A stretch of 64,000 nt of DNA from Misgurnus anguillicaudatus (GCF_027580225.2 NC_073339.2:42204501-42268500), one strand, 5' to 3'; shown: positions 45,501-57,112, numbered from the stretch's first letter. Notes: generated by a model not told the origin, from the letters alone. A program made the numbers and translations.

Positions 45501-48500
45501 TGATGGACAGACAGCTAGACCGAAAGAATGCTGGACAGAAATACAGATAGACAGACAGAATGATACAGAGACAAACAGATAGCTAAACAGACAGACAGGT
45601 TAATGGGCCGAATGCTACCCAGGCAGTTAGACAGACAGACAAAGAGCTTGACTTCATCGGTACCGTGGAGAAGAACATAGTGAAGAAGTAGACTGCAGCC
45701 TCAGTGTGATAGCCTCTATAGAGCGCCACAATGATGGGTGGAATGAAGAAAAGGTTACTGAGGGTGAGAAGCAGAGCCGCAGCCATCTGACGAGAATACG
45801 ACTGCGCAGCCGATCCATCCGTGCAGCCCCATCCCTGCCAACCTGCCAACAGCAATCCAATATCAATCAATACAAACTGTAATGATTTTCCGACTTCTTA
45901 TTGTCTGTGCAAGTGTTTGTTTACCAGTTTTGCACACACACGCAGCATAAAGGTAGCTGTTTGTGCGCAGCAGTCTGCACTCTCCGTATGGCCCACAGTC
46001 GTCAATGCATGCACTGACGCTTGCAGACACGCTGACTACGGCTGATGCATTTGTGCAGTCAACACTGGAAGTAAAATCACACAAAACACAATAAGCTAAT
46101 GATGACATTAGATGCATCAAAGTTTGATTTTTGACCTTACTCAGTCAATATTAAAGAGATATCAAGATTATATTTGGGTATAAACATTATACTGTATACA
46201 TTATAACTGGATGTGCAATTGACCTGTGATTGCAGAGCGTCTGCAGGCTGAGGTACCACATTGCTGCTTCTGGAAATGGGATCCTCAACAGCGCAGACGA
46301 TTCGTTTTTGCTCACACTCAGGGAAAATCCCTGCGCAAACCCTAGACGAAGACAAACAGCTTTAAATGCAACACAAAAAGCGTTAAGCATGCACCCAATA
46401 CTCAAGCATGGCTAACCTGTGGCACATTGTTTGGTGTCGTTCACATTAAATACGGGAGCTGAAGGTGTGAGGCACGCGTTGACACTTCCGAATCCACCAA
46501 TCAGAGCACTCTGAGAAAATCACATGACAAATGCATTTAAGCATGTGATGCAATAAACCATAAGCATTATGCATAAGAGCTTTGCTATTTTGTGATCCTC
46601 TCCGTGAAATCCAAGATAAAAGTCTCGTAATCTAATTTTGAGATAGGAGCATCAAAATTTTATTTCAATTTCTGACATTACTTTTTTAGTTAATATTAAC
46701 TATATCAAGGTTATGTTTTTACATACCGGTAATGTTATTTATATTATGTAGTTTGATTAAAAAAATAATAATACCTTAGCTGGCCCAGATAGCATGTTTG
46801 CACCCTCCTTTAATATTGAAATTTCAATAAACCACAATTATGGTGATCCGTGTTTGCTTTAGTTTAGCTCTTGACTCTTTACTTTCAAGTAAAAATTTTC
46901 TTTTTCAGTGTTTGTATGTGTTGAATTAGAAACGTGTGCATTGGAAAAGAGAGATGTTAATCATTTTGTAAATGTTATAATTATTCTGGTTTGTAAATCT
47001 AATCACCATAATGGTGGTTCATTGAAATTCCAGTATTTTTTCAAAATTAATTGAGGGTGGAAACGTGATATTGATTGGTATTAACACTGACAAACCAACA
47101 ATTTTTAACATTGTTTCAATGGTGCAGGGTCACATATTGATAATACACATAGATGCTTACAGTGTTTAATTGGAGCTCTATAACAAATGTGCCGCCGCTC
47201 TCAGCAGAAGAGTCCAGATCCAATGCGAGTACGGTCGGGAGGTCAGAGGTCACATTCATGTTGCTGGATACTACGTAGCGCAGTGAGAGCACATCCTGCT
47301 CATCTCTGAGCACAGACGGGCTTCTCATGCACGCTGGCTCGGAGCTGTTAACATGCAGATCCCTCTCAGAAACAGATGCATTGCTGAGGTCAAAAGAGCT
47401 GTTGCTTCGGGGAGAACCGATGGTGCGGATGAAAGCCGAGGTGTTGATATCGGAGACGCTCAAAGGCTTGCACCCCACTGTGAGCAAGATGCAAAGACAA
47501 GAATTTAGAGAAATGTAAATCTAAGTGCCAAACAGCCTTTTAGAGAAATTATCAGTAGTTTGTATTGGAGACCTGTGACACTGGCGGAGATGTCGAAATC
47601 CATTGTGGCGTTAAGTGTACTGGTTTCGATGGTAACTAGAACCCAGGTGTTCCACGGAGGGGTGGAGAGCGACGCAGAGCAGGGTTCAAACCATGAACAG
47701 TTCGCTGTCACCACAGAACCGGGCCTTAACGTGTGGGAGCCTAAAGTGATGGATGTGCCCTGCAAAGTGATGTTCTGGATGAAAATATCCAGTTTGGAGG
47801 TGAACTCCGGAACAAAAACCTTAAACAGAAAAATGCACTGGATTTGAATTAAAACATACACTTGAGATGTTCATATATGGGTGATTCTCACGAAACCATT
47901 GAAACACCACGGCACTAATGATTTTAGCTTTAGTAACATTAAAAAGCATCAGAATTAACACAAAACTGTGTTCTACCTTGCACAATGTGTGATTTCAACA
48001 TAAGAATTTATAATTGGAAATTTTATCTCATTTTCTGCTGAAATTCTCATTACCGCAATGTGTCTGGCTGTGTTTGAACATGCGTTATGTTGTAATTTAA
48101 TCAAATTAACACAAAAATATTAAGAAAAAAAAATAAATGGATGTTTTGCTAGACTACTTTAGATGACAGAAAAAATATTTACTGAATATTCATGTGTAAT
48201 AATAATGAAGAAAAATTAGGAAAATGATGTTTCCATGCCTGATGTTCTCATCCTCCGCAACACTTTTTGAGAACAGTTTAAGCACACATACAGAATTTTA
48301 ATAAAGTTTGATTTTGAGTGACCAAGCACATGGACCAGTTACTTCAAGATGGCTACCAGGTAAGATCATTTTTTTACAGTTAATTTGAAATATTGTCTTG
48401 TCAGAATGCTTACACGACATTTTGATTATCATTACCGCAACAGATGCTTATTAAATGTTAATTTAATTAATAGAAGCATAATACTTTGATTTTAAATACA

Positions 48501-49579
48501 TGTGCAGAATCTCCAAATTATGTTCTTTCAGGTTTGTCATGTCATTTTGAAAATATGTCAGTGTTGATGTTTTCTGACTGTTGCGGTAATGAGATTTTTT
48601 AGGACTAATTTTTTTAATTATGTTACAAAAAGATGATAAGTTAAATGATAAGTAAAAGTTTTTAAATTAATGTTCCCATTTACTCCAGACTTTGTTTTTC
48701 AATGTCTGGTGGGAAAAAAGTAAATTTAAGCAATTTTTACATTTTCATGCTTGACATTTTTAAAACCAAGTTTTCGTGAGAATCACCCACATAGGCTTAA
48801 ATGTGACCACGTCGGTGAAAACCCAGCTAACAACATTTTTTGTGATGTGTTTTATAAATATAACGTTGATATCTTTAATGGGTCAATGACGTGACATTAA
48901 TTATTTTGTGTTCATATGGTTCAATTAAAGGTAAAAGGATAAAATTTTAAAATCAATTTGCAAATTACCTGAATATATATATTCTCTAGTTTAATGTAAT
49001 ATGATTTTTTTTACATACATTTTTACATCATTTGTCAAGATTATTTGGAAAACAGAGCTATTTTCAGCATATGTCAGGACAAATATTACAATAATAAAAT
49101 AATAAATATTAAAATGATATTTTAATTTTTTTTTTTTTTTTTGATGATTATGCTTACATGCCATCAAGGTGGATTAAATATTTAATATTTTTCATTCTTT
49201 AGCACAATTGGCGGTTACACCATTTGACATTTTCATATCCATTCAGTCTTAACTTTCATAAAAGTGGTGCAAATGTAATTTTTTATTGCATAAAATTAAC
49301 ATAAATGCAATATGTGCACTGAAATAAACCTGATGCGTGCTTTTAAAACAAGTAAAAAAAAAGATTTTTTCATTTCTCATCTTGCCAAACCGTTTTGTCA
49401 CTGACCCTAATATTGACTAAATAAGGTCATGTTTAAGACTAAAATCAATAATGGAAATGAAACAAATCATGATTGATGTTACTTAATTTTCTAGGTGAGG
49501 ATATCTGAAGAAGTGTGAATTCAGAAATGAATTTGGTGATCACTAAGATGCATAACGAAGATCAACATTTTAATCTATT

Positions 49580-49640
<61 letters not shown>

Positions 49641-52232
49641 GTACATACTTAAACAGAGCTGGTGCTTTGGCTGCTGTTAGTGTTTTATGGAGAGATATGT
49701 TGTCTGTCAAGACAGTCAGGTCAGCCGCTCTTCTTACAAACATTTGCGGCTGGAACAAATACGAGCAAGACGGCATTCCCTAAAACAAAACAAACAAACA
49801 ACATTCAAAGTAGAGCATTTAGTGGCCAAATGGTAAAACAAACTTTTGGGAAAAAGACAGATAATAAAAACAAACCTGCTGCTCTATCTTGCCGTCGTCC
49901 TTGGGCAGATGAGCGGCGAGGAACCAGTCTCCAGGTTTGGGGTGGGTGACATTGAATAGTGTTACATTACTGCTCTGTCCACTTGGAATAGTTAGTGTAA
50001 TATTGTCAGCAAAACTGACAAACGTGGAGTTCGGGAACTCTGTGTTAATGGGGTTAATGACTGGTGGCGCTCCTGCCCTAAAGTGCCTGTTGATTTGAAG
50101 AAAATTGACATAAATCAGTTCCATTTCTTACTACTTAATAGCTGATGGCATATGTTTTTAAGGACAATCCATCGGAGGCAACTATGAGTTAAAAACCTCA
50201 TGAAATAGTTTGATGAACACTTTTTAAGCTGGTGTATTTTTTGTTGAAATAGGTTTAGTTGCAACATTTTAACTGTATTGGTAAATTTTCTTAAAGGGCA
50301 TGTATTTTTCAAAATCCACTTTTAACAAGGTGTTTGGAAATAAATGTGTGTTGGCAGTGTGTGAACACAACAACCATACAATAAAAAAATCCAATGCAGC
50401 CTCATTAGACATGTTGTTTTGATTCTTTTGTTAATGTGATGTCACACTAATAAAGTCCCACCACCCATGGACACGGACTGTTCATTTTACCCAAAAGCTT
50501 TTTTAAATGTGTTTGTTAGCATGTTAGCGTTAATGCAGCTAAAGATACTATTGTGTCAGACTGCATTTACAGGAATCAGATCTATTTTTAACCCAAAGCG
50601 CTTAATGTCTGTTGGTAAGGGAGTGAGGAGCTGTACCTCATTTGCATTTAAAGGTACACACATAAAAACAGCACTTTTTGGCACCCACCATATAAAAGGG
50701 GCATTTTGGACATGCTATAACAAATGATCTGTGGGATTTTTATGAGCTTCACAGACAAATTCAAGGCACACCTAAGCCTTATATTACATTTTGTAACAAT
50801 GGCATAATAAGAGCCATTAAAAGCCAGTACAACACTTGACAGAACGTATTAGATGAAGAGAAGATTATTTTTAAAGGAAGCATTTTTATCCATGTGAACA
50901 AGATGAGTAATTAATACTTTTGGTTATTTTTCCAGTATTTAGATATAATAGTATCTATCATGTTTCCTTTATACTATCTCACTTTGGCTGAGTTTCTAAA
51001 TACATCAATTGCATTGTGATTTCATCATAAAATTTTGCAAGAAAGGAACAAGCTGTTTTTGCAAGCTACATTTCTGGAAGTTACAGTGTTTTTTTCATAC
51101 AGCAATGGACTTTAATCTCTATACAAATAAAACTTCCTCATGATGTGATATCCATGTAAATAATGAAACAGATCTTGTGATTTAAGGTTCTTGCTGTAAG
51201 CAGTCTCCAAGAGGACATCTAAAAAAAAAACTACAATGACCTCCAAGGATATCCATGCGCAAAAGCTTCAGCATGCATGGAAATATATGTATTATTATGA
51301 TTATAATCAGCTTTAATGAAGTTTAACTGCTAGGGTTTGACTCTTAGGTAATGCATGTACTGATAGCATTTGAATTCTTTAAACCTGATACAAGATCATA
51401 AATGTCCATATTTATAAACGATGCTACCCTTTATAACAAATAGGATGACAGTGGTTATTACTGTAACCATAGTTTCAGCCAAAATAAAAGCATCCAGCCA
51501 TTATCACCATTGCTAAACCATAATACATAAGTATCATTCAGGATCCCTCTGTTACTTTGTGTACTCAGTTGAAGACAGTGGTAACTATACCAAGCATTAC
51601 AAATTGATGGATAAAACAAATTGTATGTCATAAATTTACCACATACACAGTGATGTTCTGGTCGCCGCAGTTTATCACGGATGCCCGCGTGGCCGTGAGC
51701 AGCCACCGCACGAGCACCGTGTCCTCCGGGACTCTGAAGTGATGTAGCCGAACATTGCCGAACCAGCTGTATTTGGACAACTTCTGAGACGTTTTAGAGT
51801 AAAACGCGTTCAAGTAAGTGACGTCTGGGAAGACAAAATTACGTCGCGATGAGGTCAGATGTAAACAACTGTTATCATCTTAAACATCTTTTTAAAAATC
51901 TGTGGTAAAGCATCGGTGTTTCTTATTTATAATTATTTTATACGTTATTGTTATGAACAACAATAAAAATCGATAGTTATATTTTAATACATATAATATC
52001 AACATATTTACGATGTTTACGCGTGGTTAAGAGTGGTAAACTTATGTATTGTTTTTAAATCAATGTTTGAAATAACTGCTATAATAAAACAAACAAACAA
52101 ACAAACAGACAAACATGGCTGTTACATGCCAAACGTATCTGATTATTTTCTTCGATGCTTGAAGGTAAACTCACCGTCAGCTAAACAGCCAGCGATGGCA
52201 TAAAGTAAAAGGCACAGTGCGAAATGCTTCAT
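42273..52232 (-). CDS. pgap6: PGAP6/TMEM8A, GPI-specific phospholipase A2 (complete)
   Basis: Membrane lipase that trims acyl chains from GPI anchors; in mammals it releases CRIPTO and so modulates Nodal signalling. Thirteen coding exons close to 746 aa (human 771). Order: signal peptide [18 protein letters not shown]; long ectodomain with many N-glycosylation sites ([18 protein letters not shown]); EGF-like module (about 470-510; [12 protein letters not shown] to WQGWGCTD); then a seven-helix CREST-type domain. The catalytic-type residues are visible in FYHACDQPG and [37 protein letters not shown] and [10 protein letters not shown] motifs are diagnostic of TMEM8. Position beside RGS11, as in human 16p13.3, favours TMEM8A over TMEM8B. 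Confidence 0.92.
42600..42715 (-). repeat. tRNA-derived SINE relic
   Basis: The minus strand has GTCATGGGTTTGATCCCAGTG (B box) and a tail CATCTGATAAATGCAAAAG; the head is degraded. PGAP6 intron 12. Confidence 0.65.
42873..42989 (-). CDS. pgap6: PGAP6 exon 12
   Basis: 39 codons, [16 protein letters not shown] to MVTAW; acceptor TTTTTCAG, donor TGG|GTGAGC. Confidence 0.92.
43095..43255 (-). repeat. tRNA-derived SINE
   Basis: The minus strand has CATAGCTCAGTGGTACAAC (A box), GGGTTCAAACCCAGG (B box), TATCTTGTAATGCACTA body and GCATAAATGTAAATG tail. PGAP6 intron 11. Confidence 0.85.
43426..43572 (-). CDS. pgap6: PGAP6 exon 11 (3' boundary non-canonical)
   Basis: [14 protein letters not shown] to LLDPVKY; acceptor TTTGCAG. 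The length that keeps the human spacing ends at TAT|ATGAGT, an AT donor. Alternatives: CCG|GTCAAA (exon end 43435, 3 residues fewer), or A|GTATAT paired with an acceptor inside exon 12. Confidence 0.75.
43665..45640. repeat. ~2 kb GACA/GATA simple-repeat tract
   Basis: Imperfect AGACAGACAGATAGTTAGACAG-type tetranucleotide DNA with higher-order repeats of ~100-500 bp (e.g. GAATGATTGTTAGACATAAAG recurring). It fills PGAP6 intron 10 up to ~25 bp from exon 10. Confidence 0.95.
45664..45842 (-). CDS. pgap6: PGAP6 exon 10
   Basis: 179 nt, [12 protein letters not shown] to YFFTMFFST; acceptor TTGGCAG, donor ACG|GTACCG. First membrane helices. Confidence 0.92.
45925..46064 (-). CDS. pgap6: PGAP6 exon 9 (EGF-like)
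   Basis: 140 nt, (S)[13 protein letters not shown] to AACVCKT plus G; acceptor TTCCAG, donor CTG|GTAAAC. Six cysteines with the next exon form an EGF-like knot. Confidence 0.9.
46224..46341 (-). CDS. pgap6: PGAP6 exon 8
   Basis: 118 nt, [13 protein letters not shown] to [12 protein letters not shown] plus AG; acceptor GTCTAG, donor CAG|GTCAAT. Confidence 0.88.
46417..46510 (-). CDS. pgap6: PGAP6 exon 7
   Basis: 94 nt, [13 protein letters not shown] to KQCAT plus G; acceptor TTCTCAG, donor CAG|GTTAGC. Confidence 0.88.
46795..47140. repeat. Fragment of the CCCAGATAGCATG element family
   Basis: CCCAGATAGCATGTTTGCACCCTCC at the left and inverted ATTGAGGGTGGAAACGTGATATTG at the right; full copy at 59478-60529. 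PGAP6 intron 6. Confidence 0.7.
47161..47477 (-). CDS. pgap6: PGAP6 exon 6
   Basis: 317 nt, (V)[13 protein letters not shown] to FVIELQLNT; acceptor CTCACAG, donor ACT|GTAAGC. Largest exon, N-glycan-rich. Confidence 0.9.
47573..47819 (-). CDS. pgap6: PGAP6 exon 5
   Basis: 247 nt, [13 protein letters not shown] to ISASVT plus G; acceptor GTTTAAG, donor CAG|GTCTCC. Confidence 0.88.
47879..48788. mobile_element. Terminal-inverted-repeat element with repeated ATTACCGCAA motif
   Basis: GGGTGATTCTCACGAAA and TTTTCGTGAGAATCACCC ends. CATTACCGCAA occurs at ~48050, ~48430 and inverted at ~48590. No transposase. PGAP6 intron 4. Confidence 0.8.
48880..49407. mobile_element. TIR element (GGGTCAATGACGTGAC ends)
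   Basis: GGGTCAATGACGTGAC and GTCACTGACCC ends; body shared with 33742-34655. Confidence 0.78.
49582..49639. repeat. (AC)n microsatellite
   Basis: About 29 AC units five bases from the PGAP6 exon 4 donor, so the intron begins in a (GT)n run. Confidence 0.97.
49645..49779 (-). CDS. pgap6: PGAP6 exon 4
   Basis: 45 codons, [12 protein letters not shown] to APALFKY; acceptor TTTTAG, donor TAT|GTACTT followed by a (GT)n run in the intron. Confidence 0.82.
49876..50086 (-). CDS. pgap6: PGAP6 exon 3
   Basis: 211 nt, (V)[12 protein letters not shown] to DGKIEQQ; acceptor CAACAG, donor [23 protein letters not shown] is conserved. Confidence 0.9.
50294..50790. repeat. TTAA-type MITE relative
   Basis: TTAAAGGGCATGTATTTTTC to ATCTGTGGGATTTTTATGAGC, the reverse of the 17490-17812 family. 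Ends partly lost. PGAP6 intron 2. Confidence 0.6.
50800..51640. other. PGAP6 intron 2, remainder
   Basis: AT-rich, with a degraded SINE body near 51335-51395 (TAGGTAATGCATGTACTGATA). Nothing else recognised. Confidence 0.4.
51647..51824 (-). CDS. pgap6: PGAP6 exon 2
   Basis: 178 nt, [13 protein letters not shown] to GDQNIT plus GT; acceptor TTCCCAG, donor TGT|GTATGT. This donor, not the GT seven bases on, keeps the frame into exon 3. Confidence 0.85.
52175..52232 (-). CDS. pgap6: PGAP6 exon 1 (signal peptide)
   Basis: [19 protein letters not shown] plus G; start at 52232, donor ACG|GTGAGT. Confidence 0.9.
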
Positions 52233-52288
52233 TTTTAGTACAAATTTCTTTCGGTCATCCCATTGTTGTGTGTTTCAAATATCCAGTA

Positions 52289-52905
52289 GTAGTGATGGGC
52301 GATTTCGAAGCGCGCTTCATGAGGCGTCCCAAATATTTACGAATCTTTAGTTTCGAATCATTGGTTCGGAGCTTGTTTCAAAATGGCCAAAGTCACGTGA
52401 TTTTAGCAAACGAGGCTTCATTACGTCATAACTGTTTCGAAACGTTTCGATTTACCACTAGGGGAGTTGATCACAAATGACTACAAGGTGAACTCGGGTC
52501 AGTTTTATTGTAAAAGTTTATAAAACATTCATCCTTCTGACTACACTTCTTCTACACTACAGTTTTGTCTACTTTTTGTTTATAGACAGATTTAATGACA
52601 AAAATGTGCATAATTAAAAAGGGAGTTCGTTTTAATGATTTGTTTTCCATAAATAAAACTAAAAACACAGAATACACTTTTCATTAAATTAAATAATATA
52701 TTTATACATAATATACATATTTTAAGAACAATATTGCTATTATTTTGTAAAATGTTTGGACTGATCTGCTTTTACACTATTTTGACCAGCAGGTGTCCCA
52801 GCGTGTATGGTGTTTCGAACACTTCGAAAAACGGAACCAATTTTCGAAGCAATTGGTTCAATTGATTCGAAGCTTCGAAAAGCTTCGTTTCTCCCATCAC
52901 TAATT
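52289..52905. mobile_element. hAT-like element (TAGTGATGGGCGATTTCGAAGC)
   Basis: TAGTGATGGGCGATTTCGAAGC and GCTTCGTTTCTCCCATCACTA ends with TTCGAAGC subterminal repeats. No clean target duplication. Only ~55 bp upstream of the PGAP6 start codon. Confidence 0.75.
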
Positions 52906-52977
52906 AAAGTTGAGTTTTTCTGGAACTTGTATCCAGGTTGACAGAAAATAAAAAAAAACACAATATTATCCAGTAGA

Positions 52978-53468
52978 GGGTTTTAAACCTAGATATGTAT
53001 AAAGGCTAGATGTCTCGCCCGCGCTGCTGACCAATTGAGTGGAACGTCCGCATTTTGGCGGCCATCTTACCACAGGTCTCTCGCTCACTCGTAGCATTGA
53101 GTTTTAATGGTGCAGGTACTTTAAATGACCATAACTTGCTTAATTTTTTTGCCGATTTTCAAACGGTTTGGTTTGTTATAAACGTCCAAGATGTACCTAT
53201 GACACTGCATATTTATATCAAAAATAAACATAAAATGCATGAAACATGTTAAAGCATCCAGAATTATAGCCACGTTAATAACGTTTGTAAGAAACCAAAC
53301 CGTTTGAAAATCGGTAGAAAATTAAGCAAGTTATGGTCAAATAAAAGTACCTGCACCAATAAACTCAATGCTACGAGTGAGTGAGCTGTCTGTGGTAAGA
53401 TGGCCGCCAGGTGATGACGTTAAAGACTCCGCCGTAAGACACATATCTATGGTTTTAAACCAAACACG
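52978..53468. mobile_element. Foldback element with ~130-bp inner arms
   Basis: Outer GGTTTTAAACCTAGATATGTA / TATCTATGGTTTTAAACC and inner arms 53055-53180 versus 53285-53415 (GGCGGCCATCTTACCACAG / CTGTGGTAAGATGGCCGCC). Confidence 0.82.
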
Positions 53469-53739
53469 TCACTTCTTCTTTGAGCTTATTGGCGGCTCGC
53501 ATTCTTAAAAGAGCATTACCCATCTACTGTGGGTAATGGATCAGAGACACTATAATCCATCCCCCAGACCATTCAGGACTCATGCTTTCGATGTTCCAGC
53601 TCCTCCATCTACAGCTCAAGTCCGTCACAATCCAGAGAGGATTAATAATAAAAATAATAATAATGATATAATAATAATTCTATTTATATTCTATTTATTA
53701 AATTAGTTCTATTTAGGAATTAAATTAATAAACTATCCC

Positions 53740-56160
53740 CTTCCTCTAGATCAGAAGCTTCTTTAGTGTTAGTTGTTGAACACATTTCTTCTTAAATTCT
53801 TCTATTAGTTTAGCCCTTTCCTCTGAATATCTATTGCATTTAATAAGTACATGTTCCACTGTTTCTCTAATTCCACACCAATCACACAGTCCTGTAGGAT
53901 GTTTTCCTATTACATGCATTGTTGAATTAAGTCCTGAATGACCAAGTCTTAATCTTGATATAATACAGTCTTCTTCCTTCTCCCCCTCGAAATCCTTCCT
54001 CTTCCTGGTTTTACTGAATATCTTCCTTTTTGTTTATTATCCCAATAAGATTGCCAGTTTTTATTTATCTCTCTTTTTATTATTGACTTGAGTTCAGCTT
54101 TACTATACATATTTCCATATCAATTCTTTCATTTGTTCTAGCTTGTTTTGCTAACTTGTCTGCTGCTTCATTCCCTAATATTCCAGTATGGGCCGGGACC
54201 CACAAGAACTGAACTATATTATTTGTCCGTTGCATCATATACATTATCTCCAAATATCTGGTCTAGTTTCTGATTTTTGAACTTCTGAAGCAAAGCTGAA
54301 CTTGAATCTGAGCATATCAAAGTTCTATTTAATCCAATTTATTAATTGCCATCATAATTGCCATTCACTGATTCTTGAAACTTTGGCAAAAACATGTCCC
54401 ACTAAGAAAAGTGCTAATTCTGATGGAAATTAATAACATTTTCATGAAGAAAAAGAATCAATGTTATAATCAGGGGGTCCTTTGCACATATGTAAGGTTT
54501 TTTATAGGTTTATTTTAATTTTTTATTAATTTAATGATTATATGCTGGCCCATTGCCTACAAAATCAGCTGTCCTCGGTTAAGAGATAATCATTTCAACT
54601 TGTTTAAAAAAGCCTAATTGAATTGAATAATATATTTACCACATGAAAGAGTACATTGTAATATGTATTAAAAACTACAAACTTTGAACAATATTTACTA
54701 TTATTTTGTGATTGCTCAAAATGTGTCCCACATATTCGTCACCACCGTCAAATATTTATAAAAAGCAATAAAATCGGACAACTACAGGGTCAACTGCATT
54801 CCTGAAGACCCCATTTTCAAACCTTCAGCTCTACTGCATGCTTCAAGATCACTCAAGCTTCTGTATGTTTGCTATTTTCTCTTAAACTTCTTCATATTTT
54901 TGGACAGTGCTACTGTGACAACCATAACATGTCAACACCGTCATCTTTGTAAAAAAAATATTGGATTAGATTATGAAATAAATGTATAATTTTTAAGAAG
55001 TCTGAAGTAGTTAGCAACAGAGGGGAAACAAGATGGCTAATGTGAACAACTCATCTATTTTTTTTTTATCTATATTAGGTTTTTGTCACCACCGTCAGAT
55101 GTCACCACCGTCAGGTTTTCTGTCTTTTCTGTCAGGTTTTATGTATTTTAGGAAGTTATGATTGGATATTTGTTTATCACAGTGCTCAGAATTGTTATTT
55201 TTTGGACCAAATATTTACATAAAGTTTAAGCAAGAAGCCATTGACTTGAGTGGTATACATTTTGGAATAATGATGCCAATGTCACCATCAGATTATTGTC
55301 ACCACCGTCAGACGGAGTTTTATTTGTTTTAAACGAATATGCTTACAATATGTTTCTTCAGTGCTGTTGAGTTATTAAATTAATAGTCTTTATTAATAAA
55401 AAATATGTTTATTAAATAAAAAATCATTACTTTTTCTATTTAGACTTAAAGTAAATGTTGTATGAGTAATAACTGGAAAAATGCCTACTTTATGAAAAAA
55501 ATACGAACAGGGGAGGTTGCACCAGTAAATTGCTGAACAGCCAAGACCTTGGTCTATAATGATATACCTTCAGATTTTGTAATTTAACTTACTTTTTTTT
55601 CAAAATTTAAACCTGTTTTATCCAAATTCCCAAGAATCACTGCATTAACTCTCCTGTAAAACTAAAACATGATCTGTAATACTTACCGCTTTTCCACTTT
55701 CATCCTAGGGATGATACCCCCACCTGACCATTCTGTTGGTCCTTGGATGCATCGGTGTAAACCTGCGTATACTGTTCATACTTTGATCCAATATATTCTC
55801 TTGTCATCCCTGCTTCATCAGTACTCTCATTCTTATCTTGTCTTGACTCCAGTAAGGATAGATCCATCTTTGGTTGTGGTAAAATCCATATTGGTGTTGC
55901 TGGTATTATTACTACTGGAATAACTCTGTACTCATTTAATTTCATATTCTGCACTTTAATGATCCATCCAAAACTGTTAACTTTTCTTTTACCATGATCC
56001 CAACATGTCTCAATTATACCTTTTGTCGGGTGACTATCCTCCTGACCTTTAAGGTTCGCCCAGAAGGCCAATATCAATTGCTTCCTTCTTAAATTAATTG
56101 GCATCTCTCCCATTTCCACCTGTAACGCTGTAAACATGTTACTTCCTGATTCAAGTCCTT
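53740..56160 (-). pseudogene. Decayed I-like LINE: RT C-terminus and RNase H, interrupted
   Basis: The minus strand encodes the end of a retrotransposon ORF2: SHPTKGIIETCWDHGKRK and YTQVYTDASKD (RNase H start), then after an interruption [38 protein letters not shown] and DCIISRLRLGHSGLNSTMH..GLCDWCG..TVEHVLIKC. RNase H fused to RT is typical of I/Nimb-type LINEs. Several stops and frameshifts; 5' truncated at ~56160; a TTA-rich tail lies at 53640-53700. Not coding-competent. Confidence 0.88.
54366..55643. mobile_element. Element inserted in the LINE, with CACCACCGTCA motifs
   Basis: Imperfect inverted ends CACTGATTCTTGAAACTTTGG and CCAAATTCCCAAGAATCACTG break the LINE RNase H domain. GTCACCACCGTCA occurs at 54739, 55086, 55101 and 55299, with a variant at 54932. 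Confidence 0.7.
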
Positions 56161-56163
56161 AAA

Positions 56164-56257
56164 CGAGCACCACTTGGAATGCAGTCGAACAACAATTCGT
56201 ACGTAAGAGGCCTCTTACGTACGAATTGTTGTTCGACTGCATTCCAAGTGGTGCTCG
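56164..56257. repeat. Perfect 94-bp palindrome
   Basis: Two 47-bp arms with no mismatch and no loop, centred at AGAGG|CCTCT (56210/56211). It lies exactly at the 5' truncation point of the LINE. Confidence 0.97.
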
Positions 56258-56691
56258 CTGCAGAGCCAAATGGGCAGAGCTGGAGCTCTAGGTGAAAGAT
56301 TGTGTAGCACTACTGTCTTTGTGCTTTCTGGAGGAGATGAAATTAAGTTTTGAACGAAATTTCTGCTTTATAAGAGTATTTATAACACTGTCAGCAAGTT
56401 ACATGCACTGTAAAAAATACTTTGCTTCCTTAATTTTTTTGTTAAATCAACAGAGATGAGTTGACACAACTTATAAAATATAGTTGAGAAAAGTCAACTT
56501 AGTTTTATAAGTTATAACAACTCACCTGTAGTTATAACAACTCGTCTCTAGTCAAGATAAATAATAGTAAGTTGAAATAACTTGTAAATCAGAGTTGATT
56601 CAACAATTTTTTTTACAGTGAGAGGTGTAGCAACACTGCCATCTGCTGGTCAAAAATCAAAACGTCATTTATAAGTTACATAAGAAAATGG

Positions 56692-57112
56692 TTAAAGGGA
56701 GTAGTTTACACAAAAATGAAAATTCTGTCATCATTTTCTCATACTCTTGTTGTTCTAAACCGGTATGAATTTCTTTTCTCTGGTGAACACAAAAGATTAT
56801 ATTTTTTTAATGATGGTAAGCAAGCACACAGTTAATTGTAACCATTGACTCTAATGGACAACAAATATTATGGAAGTATTGTAATAAATGATGAAGAAGA
56901 TTGTTTATACATGATTGTAAGCATACAGTTGACGGTACCCATTGAATGCCATCAGATTTGTTTTCCTACTATGGAAGTAATGGTTACAATCAGCTGTGTG
57001 CTTACGATCATTTTAAAAATATCTTCTTTTGTGTTTATAAGAAAAAAATTATTCATACAGGTCTAAAACAACACAAGGATGAGAAAAGGATCTATCTGAA
57101 CTATCCCTTTAA
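56692..57112. mobile_element. TTAA-flanked MITE (AAAGGGAGTAGTTTACAC)
   Basis: TTAAAGGGAGTAGTTTACAC and CTGAACTATCCCTTTAA; the interior holds a second inverted repeat (GTAAGCAAGCACACAGTTAAT / CAGCTGTGTGCTTACGA). Confidence 0.8.

Noticed and set aside
49630..49660. Non-canonical TA-AG or GT-AA intron after PGAP6 exon 4
   Set aside because: Extending the exon by one codon (TAT) gives a normal GT donor (GTACTT) and keeps the frame.
51636..51655. Frame break between PGAP6 exons 2 and 3
   Set aside because: Using the upstream donor TGT|GTATGT restores the frame without any unusual splice site.
55700..56137. 145-codon ORF as a host gene
   Set aside because: It is the RT/RNase H junction of a decayed LINE (VYTDASKD) continuing past an insertion.
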